64,000 nucleotides of DNA, taken from contig VIIQ02000227.1 in the NCBI GenBank assembly GCA_007449985.2, forward strand, positions 1 through 64,000, read 5' to 3'. Both the position numbers and the translations under genes were made by a program. The notes under the pieces were generated by a model. The model searched no databases. It was not told where the DNA came from and saw nothing but the letters and a program-made list of their open reading frames with translations. Numbering within the stretch: the first letter of the stretch is position 1; every line of letters starts with the position of its first letter. Positions 43,968-55,829 of this stretch are shown here, piece after piece. Source of the stretch: Desmodesmus armatus. Its lineage: Eukaryota; Chlorophyta; Chlorophyceae; Sphaeropleales; Scenedesmaceae.

Positions 43968-46900
43968 ATGCAGCAATCCAACTCAAACAGCTCCCGCTAC
44001 CAAGCGCGCGTTGACAGCACCCTGCAACACCGTTCTTCAGCGAGAAGCGTCAGAGTATCCCAAGATGTCACTGGCAGGCTGATTAGCCAACTGATCAGCC
44101 AACGTGCAGCAGCAGAACAGGCACACCACCCAGCTGCAGCAGGCCCGCAGGATGGCGCAGCTGCTGCGTCCAACAGCCCTGATGAAGACGTCATGGTCGA
44201 AGACAGCATTCCAGCTGCAGCTGGCACAGCTCAGGGTGGCCTGCAGCCCCCTGTTGGTATTTTCTCCAGCCAAACCCTTAGGGTGTCAGTTGCAGCTTCC
44301 CAGCAAAAGCCACGCAGTGCTGCAGCCAACCGGCAGGCAGCTGACGCCAACTGGAGGCAGCAGCAGGACGCAAAGCAGTTTGTTGCGTGCTTGCCAGCAC
44401 GCAGAGCGCTGGTGCAGTTTGAACATGGCGTCATACAAGACTACGTTGCTGAGCGGTAGGTGCTGCGCTGATGTTTTGAACGCTCACCAATGGACTGCTC
44501 AAACCTGTAATACTGCTGGTGATCCCAACACCTTTGCACCGTCAGACATCGAAAGCAACGGACACCTTTCTGTCGGTGACCTTTCTTGTTCAATTGTTCA
44601 CCATCTGCTGACCAGGTGTCAGGGTGTGTACTGCCCCACATGTGGCTTCAATGACCTCACCCAGGTCACAGAGGCAGATGTCATACTTGTCTCTTTCATG
44701 GGGATGTTTGGCCATCAGATCCCCATCTGGCGCTGCAACAGGTGTGCTGTGCCACTGCATGTATGGTTCACGACACTGGTAGTTGGGAGCACCTGCTGAT
44801 CGGGCGGCTGATGCTGCATATGTTGTCACCAGACTGTATGTAGTCGGGGATGTTTGGGGCATGCCTTTCAGCAAAGCTGTCGGTGTGTTGTGAACCTTAC
44901 TGAGGGGTGTGGACTGGCAGGTTGGACTTATGCTCAAGTCTCTTGCTGCCCCATGTGCCTTCAGGTGCCCCAGCAGTGCAGTGTTCAACCTGGCACCCAG
45001 CATGGCAGCCTTCTACCCTGGCAGCCCAGTCAATGCAGTGAACCTTCAGTCCCATGGCAGGGCAGCGTCAGCACCGCCCCTGTGGTTTCGCGCAGACCTG
45101 TTGTTGATGCTGTTCTATCAGCGCCAGCACTGCAAGGGCACCAGCCATTACGGCCTGGCAAACGCCCTGCAGCGTCTCTTTGTGGCAGCAGGCCATTGGG
45201 ATGAGAGTGTCAAACCAGGGCGCTTTCAGACCTCACTGGGTGACGCGCTTGACAGTTTTGCGGCTCTGCAGCTTAAGTGTGCAGACCCACAGTTACTTGG
45301 CCTGCCGCCTGCAGGCCTTGCAGACTGTTGTGCTGTGTGCAGCCAGGGCCACATGGGGTATCTGCAGCAGCAGCATGCCGCTCATCTGCTCAACGGTGTC
45401 CCAGTCATGGGCCCGGGTGCTGCCAGCAGTGCAGGCCCTCTGGAGCCAGACCAGCAGTCACAACAGCAGCCACAGCAGCAGGAGCAGCAGCAGCAGCAGC
45501 AGTCACACTCAGCAGCTGAAGATCTGGGCGCGCAGTCACTGCAAGAAGTCGACAGCTCTGTCAGCACCCTGCAGCAGTCAATGCTGGTGTCAAACCCGCT
45601 GCCAGTTTTTGCGCCCTACACGAGTCCTCTTGTGATGCTGTACTGCTACATCGACGGACTCATGCGAGTACCGCACCTGGCAAAAGCAGGTTAGTGCCAA
45701 CCACCACCACGCACACATGGCTTTGCCCGCATCTGTGCGTGCGTGCAGCGTGCGCACACGTGCGTGCGTGCGTGCACACACATGCGCGTGCTGGCTCCTT
45801 CGTGTTTTGTCTGTGATCTTGTCCATGCCCATCCTTTGCCAACCATGTACCTCGTGGTTTCCTCATGATGCTGTAGGCAGTCATTGCACATTCGCCTCCC
45901 TACATCTGGATTGCAACTGATGCGCAGCGTAACGCCCGCCATTGTTCTCCTCTCTGCAGGTTCCAGCAAGACCAGTGATGCCCCTGCGGTGCTGCGCATG
46001 GTGCCTGACAGCTACCTGGGCAAGTATGACTCGCTCAACCCACGACCACCCAGGTATCAACGCAAGAAGGACTGCCACAGCTTCAGTGCTGACTCTGTGC
46101 TCGGGCGCAGCACCAAGGCCTTCGACATCAAGGGCATCGCGACCCTGGTGTGCAGGTATGTTTGCGCAACTGTGCATGCACCTCTCGTAAAACAGTTTCA
46201 GTCTGGGTGTGCGAGCCTGGTTTGGATCCCTGATGGGCTTTGTTGCCTGTCCCTGTCTCCGCCACATGCTTCAGTCACAGTTGCAGTCAATGGTAGCTGG
46301 GGTTGTCAACACCGCTGCGGACTGCAGCGCCACTTGCAGATACTGACTTCATGTTTGCCTTTGTGTTTGTGTTCGCAGGCATGGCTTCATGTTGATGGCT
46401 GTCAACATGCTTGGCTCTGGAGAGCGGTTTGTGTTTGCGCAGTGCCTACTGCACCTCCTGATGCGCAGCCACAATGTGTGGCCATACGGCAGCTTCTACG
46501 ACATCAACTGCCGCTTTGGCCCACACTTCCGGCAGGTGTCCGAGGCGTGCGGTTCCTCGGGCCTGTGGCCCTTGCCCCTTGCGGCATGGGGCAGCAACCT
46601 GCGCACCCCGCTGCCCCCCTTCCACAGGTACATGCACACACCCGCATGTTCTGAGAAGCACACACTTGAGCTTGACGCAGCTCTCGGCATGGGCTCCGGT
46701 GAGCCTACCGAGACTGCTAACGGGTACATGGGCACTCAGGGCAGTGTGTTGCAGTATTGTCGCAAGCCCGTCCGCCAAGTATGGCTCGATGCTCAGATCA
46801 TGGGGTGGGAGCACAAGAAGGCGGAGGATCTGCCTAGCCTGGTGCTTCGCACATGGCACAAGGCTGGCCTATCCAAGGAGCGCTACACCAAGGAGCAGCT

Positions 46901-49900
46901 GCGCCTTGCGCAAAGGGCGCTGGCACTTGGTGTGCCTCCTGTCCAGGTGCGTAGCACTCCGTACCATGCATCGCCACCGTCAGTACAAGCACAACCTTTT
47001 GCTCGCAGCGCACTTTGGTCACAGCAGTAGCACTTGTTAGCAGGCCCCATGCTTGAATGCCATACATGCCAACACTGTGCAGTCAATGTTGTCAGTCATA
47101 CCCGTCGTCATGGGCCCTGCCACCACCTGTGGATTACGTGCGCACACTTGTTGTGCTTTGTCGCTGGTTTGCTGGAGATGCGCTGCTCTGGAGCCTTCAG
47201 CGCTAGTGTCAGACTTAGCGTTGACGTACCTGTCCAGCCCCCCCCCCCCAACATCGCCTGTGCCCCTGCCTGTTCTCTGCTGCTGTAGCTGCGGGTGTTG
47301 GGTCAGTGTCCATCAGTCCTCGGTGTGGATGCTGTGAGTGATGATATGCCATGGCAGGCAGAGCTTGCAGAGGCTACGCTCATGGTGGAGGCCCTGTCGG
47401 TTCAGGCTTCACGCGCGGCAATGGTGGCGCAGGTGCTGCCCAGCGACCTGCTTACTGGCTCCCACGCGTCTGACAACCTGCATCAGCGGTGCGTCTGCTT
47501 GAATGGGCTGAGGCACAGCACCATATTGTGGGTCATTTCTCCAGTGGCCTGTGTGACACCCATTTCCCAAAAAAATAGCCCCCCTCTCCTCGGCTGTAAA
47601 CTGACTGCGGTCTCTGGCGTGTGTGTCATGCAGGCAGCAGCAGCTTGAAGACCTTTTGGCTGAGAATGACCTACAGCAGCCATGGTCTCTGCAATCAGCT
47701 GAGTTGTTGGATGGTGCGGCACAGCTGTGCTTGTACAAAGTGCGCAGCATACAGACAGCACTTGGTGAAGGCAGCTCCCTTTACTGCTTCACCAGGTGGT
47801 TGCAGGAACACATGGGTTCAGCGCGCCAAACACACAAAAACATCACCAAGCAGCTACAGCGTCAGCGCAGCAAGTTGGCAGGGCTGGTGCATGAGCTGCT
47901 GCAGTGGGTATGTCAGCTGCAGCGGTTGTCACAGCATATGCTGGCTGTAGCTGACCAGTCAGCTGGCAGTGTGCGCCAGGAGGCCTTGTCTTCTGTCGGC
48001 TTGGCGACAGGTGAGAGCTGGAAGTACCTACGGCACGACTGTTGCGGATGTCTCTGCAGACTGTGGTGTGTGCGTGCGTACTTGAGCACGTCACAGCATC
48101 TGGGTGCACTGTGAGCTGTTCCCCAGACAATGTTGGGGTTGCACCACAGCTGCGCGCTCCCTACATTGTTGGTTCACTTGCTTCACGTCAGCTCCTGCAC
48201 CCCCCGTGGTGGTTTGCGCTTGCCCCTTGCACGCAGGTGCCGAGTGGCCATCACGCAGCAGTACAGTCACTGGTCAGCCCATCACACCCCAGTCAGCCAT
48301 TATGCAGGACCTGTGCAGCGGTATCCTTCCTTGGGAGGAGCAGCAGTCGGATGGCACACTCCCCCTGATCAAGCAGCGCATGGCGCTTAATGCGCTCAAG
48401 CTCAGGGCTGCTTGCACAGAGCTGCAACTGGTGCAGTTTGAGGTTGACAGCCTCATGCGCAGCTATAGCAGCCAGCTGGAAGCTGTTGACAGCGCACTGC
48501 ATATGACTGCCGCGCAGCAGCATGCTGTTGCTGCTGATGTGCAGCTGTGGCTCCAGGGGCAGCATGCCGACACACAGGAGGCAGCAGCACAGCCGCAGCA
48601 TGCAGAACAGCAGCAGCGCGAGAGCCTGGCAAACGCGCTGCAGCAGCAGCTCTTTTTGTCAGGGCGGCTGCTGCTGCTGCAGCACCGTAGGGAGCAGCTG
48701 CTGTCTATGTGCCGCAAGGCCTCAGTGGTGGCTGATTTCATCGGCCACAGCAGCTTGCAGGGGCCCCTGCCAGATCAGCAAATGCCAGCCGAGCTTGCTG
48801 AGGCAGTGGCTGATGGTCTGCACTTCAATGATGCAGCGGACAGCGAGGCCGATGCCGACAGTGTCCACAGCTGGGACGGGGAGGACTATGGCGCAGATCA
48901 GGATGCAGGTACAGATGCAGCAGTTGCGCCAGACACTGGTGATGGCGATGTTGACATGACGGATGCAGCACACACCCCTGCGCTTCAGGTATGGGCCGTA
49001 AGTCAGCAATGCGGGTGCTCTTATGTGTGCTAGTGCGCAAAGGGTTGCGTACTATCATGTGTTGTTGGTGTCTTCATCATGTGTTGTTCTGCCTGCCAGA
49101 TTGACCCTGTGTGTGCGTGCTTCGTGTTATGACACTACAAGCTTCCCGCTGCGTCTCGCATCCTTTGTAAAATACCTGGTGTGCGGGAGCCTGGAGTGTC
49201 TGTGCGTGAATTTGGGGGGGGGGGGTTGGGGGGGTCGGTCGGTTGTGGACAGTGCCAACCAGCGGGAAAGTTTATAGTTGTCACAGCCCCCGCCCACCCC
49301 CCCCCCCCCCAAAATGCTGGTTTTGAGGGCGGCGGGGGGGGGGGGGGGGATGTAACCCCCCCCCCCTCCCTTGCTTGGTTGCCACAAGGTGCTGCCTTTC
49401 AGAAGCCGTACACAACAGCTTGCGTGACCTTGTGTGCTGTTGTGTACGCTGCCGTGGTGTTCTATACAGGTGGCTGACGTCGTGTGGGATGGTCGACCAC
49501 CATGGTGTGCCCAGCAGGGGGACATGACATTGCTGGCGGGCATCACAGCAAGGGCCGGTCAGCTTGTAAATTGGCAGCATGCAGGGTTTCGGTTGAGTTC
49601 ACTCAGCACGTTATCACCCGACCAGCGCCTCAACGATGACATTGTCAATGCACGCATCATCCAACTCAACAAGTCTCACTCACGTTGGCTGCTTGAAGGC
49701 CTGAATGTGCCGGCTGTGGTGTGCGTGCCCACCTGGTTCATGAGCAAGCTGATGGAGCAGCCTGATCACCTCGACTACAGTGCAGCAGCCCGGTTTACCA
49801 GCCAATCGGCCCTGTCAGCCTGGGGTTCCCAGTGGAGCACCATCCTTGATTGTGACCTGTTGGTGGCGCCGTGCTTCATTCGCCCCCATCCTGAGGCCCC

Positions 49901-50812
49901 TTTGACAGCGGTAGGGCACTGGATCATCACGGTGGCAGACCTCAACTCAGGAGAAATCATCTACTACGACCCATTGATGGTATGTTGTCCAAAATCCTTC
50001 GATTGTGTGCCTGTGATGCACATTTGGCGTCTGTGCATTCTGTTTCCTGCAAGGGAGTGTGCTCTCACATGTAAAACTGCAACTGACGATTCTGCTGAGG
50101 ATTGTTTGCATCTGGTGTGAAAGGTTGCCGGTTTTCTGCTGGGCAGCGGCAGCGCTGTGTCTCTTCGCCACCGTGTTTGACTGATGACATGTATGTGCAG
50201 GCGCGTCTCTTGTAGGCTTTTGTTTATGAGCAACATTGCTATCCATGTCTGTTGCTGTTGTGTTGTCTTTTGCTGTTTGTCCCCCCCCCCCAGGTGTCGG
50301 GCGATGCGGAGGCTGATGCCATGCAGTTCTTTCTCTGCAAGGAAGCCGCCAACAGGTTCGACGTGGCACAAGATACTGCTCGCGCATTGGAACTTGCCAA
50401 TGAGGAGTTCTGGTCGATCAGGCCGGCGACAGATATACCAAGACAGCGTGACGGCGTCAACTGTGGAGTGTTTGCCCTTGTGTTTGCTGAGTGCATATGC
50501 CTCCGCTACCCGCTGCGCAACTGCCTTCTGGACACCGCTACAATGGACTCTGCGCGCGCGCGGCTTGCTGACCTGCTGCTTCAGGTTGGTGACTACAATA
50601 GTGTTACGGCAGCCACGCATTCATGTGTTTGTGACGTGCCTTTTGATCCATTCCAGGGTTGTGTTTGCTTGCAGACTCTCTTGTTGTGTAACAGTTGTTG
50701 CTTATCTTGACACAACCTATGAAGTATCTTTTGTGCTAATGCGCTGCAGGGTGCTGACGATGTCAAGCAGTTTCTGATTACGGGCCAACACCCCTTCACT
50801 GCTGTGGATTGA
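43968..50812 (+). CDS. KDZ transposase fused to Ulp1-type SUMO protease (1431 aa)
   Basis: Eleven exons join with matching phases: 43968-44455, 44616-44741, 44965-45689, 45960-46155, 46379-46946, 47289-47488, 47634-48010, 48237-48988, 49470-49979, 50294-50584 and 50750-50812. The total of 4296 nt gives 1431 residues with no internal stop. Residues 164-206 hold a zinc module (YCPTC at 169/172, RCNRC at 203/206) of the CxC type. The RNase-H-fold KDZ transposase follows: FSAD (Asp about 491), VCRHGF, the YDINCRFGPHF motif (Asp 553) and GSGEPTE (Glu 620 or 623), matching the D-D-E pattern of Kyakuja-Dileera-Zisupton transposases. A Gln-rich helical region and an acidic stretch come next. The C-terminal domain is a C48 cysteine protease: LNDDIVN, GHWIITV (His 1294), IYYDPL (Asp 1311), Gln 1365 and NCGVF (Cys 1371). 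The spacings 17 and 6 equal those of yeast Ulp1. The function is probably transposition with deSUMOylation of a host or self protein; a domesticated role is possible. Confidence 0.85.
43968..50812 (+). mobile_element. KDZ-type DNA transposon body, ends not found
   Basis: The coding core above implies a DNA transposon of the KDZ superfamily, which is reported from chlorophytes, fungi and animals. Terminal inverted repeats and target-site duplications were not recognised in 43034-43967 or 50813-52000. The element may therefore be end-deleted, have short ends, or be a domesticated gene. Confidence 0.55.
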
Positions 50813-52034
50813 TTGTCGTGTTCCTTGTGACGGGTGAGGTTCTTCTGCTGACCTTCAGCATGCATGCATCCAGACGTATCACAGCTTCTATGCTGCAGTC
50901 CGCTTGCAATCAGCTGATGTGCATGTACATGTACGCTACCTTGGCTGGTTGTGTGGCCAAGGCAAGAAGGCAGCAGCCAGTCTTTGTGCATACAGCGTAT
51001 TGGTGGTCGCATCTCATGCAAATGACACTCGCATGTATCGAGGCAATGTGTGGCAAGGACAGGGCGTTGTAGCTGTCTAGGGGAGGACTGGCTATTGACG
51101 AATTCGTACATGCGTCACTTTGCAGGTTGGCACCTTGGTGGCGGCAACGCTGGCAGTTGGGAGGTGGAGGCAGTCGCAGCCAGGTGGCATCGGCCTGTGT
51201 ACTACTGTCATGGGTCGTGCCGGTGATGGGTTCTCGTTTGCAGCGTGTCGTGTGTGGTATGTGTTGGCCTAGCTGCCTCACTTAGGTGCGCTCAGCACAT
51301 GTGCTCAGCATACATAGTTCTGTGTTCACGGACTGTGTATGATGGTTTGACTTGTATGGTTGAACATGCTGAAGGGTTGTAAATGACTGCTGGTCAGTCG
51401 TGCCGTTTGGCTGTGAAGGCCATGTCTCGAGCTGTTGTTGTGGTGCGTTGCTATTTCAGTATGTGAAGCCTGCTGACGAACTTGCAAGTGCTGCCACTCT
51501 GTTCCTTGTCAAGTAGCGTTGCGTCAACACCGCCAGAGGTGTCTGCCGCTGGTCATCAGTCAGCTGGGCTGGTGGAGCGGTGTGACAGAGTGTTGCAGGC
51601 GCAGGCTTGGATAGCGGTGTGCCCGCCGGCAGGCGCTGGCACACTTTTACTTGTTAGAGCATCAGCAGCGCCTGCAGGCACCGCACGGTGCATTGGTGGC
51701 AGGTAGCCCAGGTGGGCAGCTTTGCATGCTGTTTCATGTGTGTAAGTTCATGCTGGTGCCTTGCTGGCAGCCAATGGCACGTATAGTCACCAATGTAAGT
51801 ACACCTAAGGTTCCCAAGGCCGAAGCTGTACACAGCTTGAAATACGTAGTTCCTAGGAGCTCAAGTAGCTCTGACTCTGCTGTGCCTAGACTTTGCATGT
51901 TGGGAGGTTAGTGAGGGCATTGGCACAGGCCGCTTGCATGGGGTCCACAGCTGAATAACCAGAAGTGCGCTTTGGCACAGCAGTACATGGATAGGCATGT
52001 GGGTGAGTCAAGACGCCAAGGCAACCTGCATGCT

Positions 52035-52145
52035 GGCAGTAACCTGACAGTTACCTGTCAAACCAGGTTATCGGTTCAAAACCAGTCAAGTTACCCACTT
52101 CAGCACAGGTAAAGGTTTACCTGCAGGTTACTGTCAAGTAAAGTA
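52035..52145. repeat. Inverted-repeat cluster of GGTTAC/GTAACC motifs
   Basis: GTAACCTGACAG near 52040 and CAGGTTACTGTCA near 52123 form inverted repeats. Further AGTTACC, GGTTTACC and GGTTATC motifs lie between them, so the stretch can fold in several ways. It may be a small foldback element. Confidence 0.6.
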
Positions 52146-52400
52146 CCTCATTAAAATTATATATGTCATGTTGTGGTGGTTTGCAACTGCCATGGAGTAA
52201 ATGGATCACTCAGTTTGAGTTCCTTATCTACATGCATGTTCACTCACTTGCTGCGGTCACCATAGCGCAGTGGCTGGGCCCCCAATTATTGTTCAACAAC
52301 CAAAATACGCACACAGCCGATCTCAAGCACAGCGACTGTCTACTGTGCCACCCTTAGGGTGGATCCTGGCATACCATGTTGACTGGACATGTGCTTGCAG

Positions 52401-52449
52401 TTCTCATGCATACATGCATGCATGATAGCATAAGAACCATGCATGAGAA
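52401..52449. repeat. 11-bp inverted repeat with ATGCATGC core
   Basis: TTCTCATGCAT (52401-52411) and ATGCATGAGAA (52439-52449) are perfect inverted repeats, separated by 27 bp that contain ACATGCATGCATG. Confidence 0.85.
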
Positions 52450-53749
52450 GTGAGCACGAGCATGTTTCCAGCCTCAAAGTATGGATCCTTTAGCAGGCTT
52501 CATGCAGGTCCAACCCTCACTGAGCAAATGACACAAGTGGGGGTCGCCGGCTTTTAAGTAGCCATGCTGCTTTTGGGGATTGCGAGAAGCACACTGTTGC
52601 CTGCACAGGAACAGCCATATGAAATCTTTCCACCTCCAGCCAGCTGTCACAATACTTCCAATGCACAATTGTGCAACCACAAGTTCAGCAAGCTGCAGCC
52701 CTAGGCAAACACCATGGGTTGCGGCTGTCGCTTGCAGCATGTTTTGCTCCTCCTTAACATGTATAGGTTGGTGGAAACAATCATAGTTGCTGCCACATGT
52801 GTTGTCTGTGCATTATGCGGTGCAACTGCTGTGACTATGGGTATGAGTCCATGCCAGCCGCAAGGCTTGCGGCGGATTGGGGGTGCGCAAGGGGTTTGCA
52901 GCTCTCGCTCACATCACATTTGCTGTCCCTGAAGAGTTGGTGGTATCAACCACCCGCTGACACACGAGCTGTCTGTGTGTTTTGCAGTGCAAGCACCCGA
53001 ACCATTGTGTACTGTCCATGCCGGTACTTGCTGCATGATGAGGGTGCGCAAGGGGGTTGCAGCTATCGCTGACAGCATTTTTGCTGTCCCGGAACATGCA
53101 GCAGTTGGTGGTAACACCCACATGTGATGCCGCAATGGCAAGGCCTCCACCATGTTGAGTGTCAGAGCAAGTGTGTGCGACAGATGGTTGACATCCAGCA
53201 GCATTGCAGCATTGCAGCACTTTCAAAGCTGGTGCTCCCGGAGCATGATGCAGACGGCGTATGGTGAGCTCCTGCACCGCCCCCTCATTCCTCACTTGTC
53301 AAACACCCGCAATAACCTATCATAGGTGTGTGAGTCACACAATGTGTGTGTAGGTGGGAGGCATCATGAACCTTCAAGCAGCACATGCTACTTGTATGCG
53401 GTTATTGCAAGAAACACACCACTGCCTGCACACCGAACAGCCATATGTATCTCAGATACAAGTTGACCATAGCCAGTCATGACTGGAGCGGCTAACCATG
53501 GCCGCCTTGCCAAAGCAGTATCAGTAAGGGCCTGCTGAGGGTCTGACCACCCGAGATGATGCTCTACTTGATCCGGGCAGCCTGCCAACCCTTGCGGATA
53601 GAGTAAGGCCTTGTAGGGCTAGGGCCTCGTCGGCTCGTTCTATTGGGCGCTCGAGCCAGTTCTTAAAGAGTCATCGGGCAGCCACGCCATCCTGCAATCA
53701 TTGCAAGGGCCTAGTAGTTGTATGCAGCTGACTTGCAGTCTCGCAGAAC

Positions 53750-55130
53750 ATAATGATGCGCCCACCCTCCTAGACAGCATCAAGAAGAAACGTGAGGCCT
53801 ATCTTACCTGGCTACACAAGCAACAGCATTCTTGTGGCGGGGGAGGTTGCGGCTCAGGCCAACAGTCACCAGCGAGCAGCACCGCATCCAAAGCAACATT
53901 TTGCAGATGCACATGCACACGCACCTGTAGATTCAGCTACTTCAGCTGGTCGGTTGAAGTGTGTGTCAATTAACAGCACAAGGATTCTCAGAATGATGGG
54001 ATGGCATCTAGGACACAGGGTAGATCCTGTCATGATGGCAGCACAAGCCAGCTTGACCGAACATGTGGAAATCCCTTCCACCCTGCAGGTAGGCCTGCCT
54101 GGAGGAATGCACTGGACGGCCCGGGCTGACCTGTTGACTAATGACTCAGTGGTGGGATGCTGACAACTGAGCAGCTGTGGCAGCAACATGACCAGCATGA
54201 ACAGTGGTTGTGATGTTCAGAAGGGTGCGCGGCCGTGCTGGTAGCAGCATGGTGGCACCAGTTTTGGGGGCGGATGATCCTTGAAGTAGTTCAACTACAG
54301 TGCGACAGATACTAGCTGCCGGTGTGCATGATCATCACTTGTGCAAGTGCGCAAGGCTGACTCAGTGTTGATTTCTCAGAGATTAACACGTGTGTGTGTG
54401 TTGCCTGCATATACTATATTTTTTTCTAGTAGTAAGGATTGCAAGGGCCTATCAACTGACATGGAGACTGGCACGCACACTGCAGCCAAGCTAGCCTAGC
54501 GGCGACCACTGCTAGGGCCTAGTCATCAGGTTCCTGGCTGGACATTTGTTGCAGGGTGCGTACACCGATGACCTTGTTGTCATGGGGATGGGCTTGTCCC
54601 GTGGTGCAGCATAGACGACATATCATGTCTGCTTTCGAGTCAGTTAAAGTTACCTAGTGCCTGGGCAGTGTGACATCTTAGCTGTTTGCAAAGCTGAGGT
54701 CACAACAAGTGCTGGCAGCATGTCCAAGGCTCAGGGCAGGTTTGCTGATGCAGTCTGTAGTACACGCCAGCTGGCTGTTGGCCTAAAGATGCACTAGTTC
54801 TGCGCCAACATGCTGACCGTGTCGCCTTGCCATAGGCAGCATTCTGGTCCTAACCCAGAAGCAGGCCTGCAGGCTGGCTGACTATTGGGAGATGATGCAC
54901 TGAGTATGCACCTGGCAGAACGTGAAAGCACGTCACTATATCCAGCATATCAAGCAGTGATTTGCGGGGTCAGTGCGGCATGGTCAGCCTTGCTGATCAC
55001 CTCATGACCTACAGGCTTCCATGGCTGGGTCACATGCTGCGCATCACCCACCTGAAAGCACTGCTCACACTAGGCCCTGCGCACTCCGCTACAGGATGCT
55101 AGTGCAATCGATGTGTACACCGCCTGTGGC
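53750..55130 (+). mobile_element. Eroded LINE (non-LTR retrotransposon) remnants
   Basis: Three short stretches in order resemble LINE ORF2. LLDSIKKKREAYLTWLHK (about 53770-53825) is like the linker before the reverse transcriptase. AYTDDLVVM (54558-54584) is like the catalytic YADD box. RLPWLGHMLRI (55013-55045) is like the RWLGHVLRM motif at the end of many LINE polymerases. They lie in different frames with many stops between, so the copy is long dead. Each match is short; the call rests on their order and spacing. Confidence 0.45.
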
Positions 55131-55829
55131 CTCAGTTGGGCAAAGTGCGCCACTGGGGCTAATTGCCGTTTGTCTGTGTGTTGCCGCATGGCCCATCGGA
55201 TGCACCAGCCCACACCTAGAAGAACCCCCAACAGGGTATCAATCTCGGCAGGAAACGGCCGGCCTGAAAGGTTGCTTAATTGGTGTGGTCTGTAGTGTGT
55301 GCAGCATCTACCAGCCTGCATGTCACGTTTGCCACAGTGCTTTGGCAGTTACACCATCAGGCCAGCACACATTCACAAACCCCCATCCCCATACAGTTAC
55401 AACATATTAGCAAACATGTGCATGGTTTCTCAGCAAGTATGGCGGCCCCTCAAAACTGCCTATAAGCATTGCTGGTGTGTATGGACAACAGTACTGACGG
55501 GCGCAAATCTGGACTTGTGCGTCAGTGCCAAGGGGCTCTTTTGCCCTGTGGCTGATTGCCGCTACATGTATCATGCAGTTGGCCATCTGAATATATATGT
55601 ACTGCTGCATACCATGCCAAGCCCCATCGCTTCCAGATGCACTCACGCTTGCCACCAGCAGAAGGATTGCATAACTGAGCGACCCCCATTAATTGTGGCA
55701 AATCTGTATGATTTAACATCTGCTACTGCAGTTATCACTGGTCAGTGCGCTGCAAAGAGGCCGATAATGCTGCAAACTGGTCCGTCTTTGAAGCCGCACG
55801 CCTAAAGTTTGCCATGCCACCCAGAATCA
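55131..55829. other. Region without supported gene
   Basis: Open frames of up to 168 codons exist on plus (55299-55805) but show no domain, no splice signals that extend them, and His/Cys/Pro-rich composition typical of chance frames. Nothing else is seen. Confidence 0.4.

Larger units (their letters stand above)
50813..53740. other. Repeat-rich region without supported genes
   Basis: Short open frames occur on both strands, none with a domain. A small exon-like end lies at about 51461-51514 (YVKPADELASAATLFLVK then TAG), preceded by a TTTCAG acceptor. Diverged direct repeats are visible: 52882-52960 resembles 53040-53130 (GGGTGCGCAAGGGGTTTGCA), and 52577-52635 resembles 53397-53455 (around CCTGCACA..GAACAGCCATATG). 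Confidence 0.45.
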
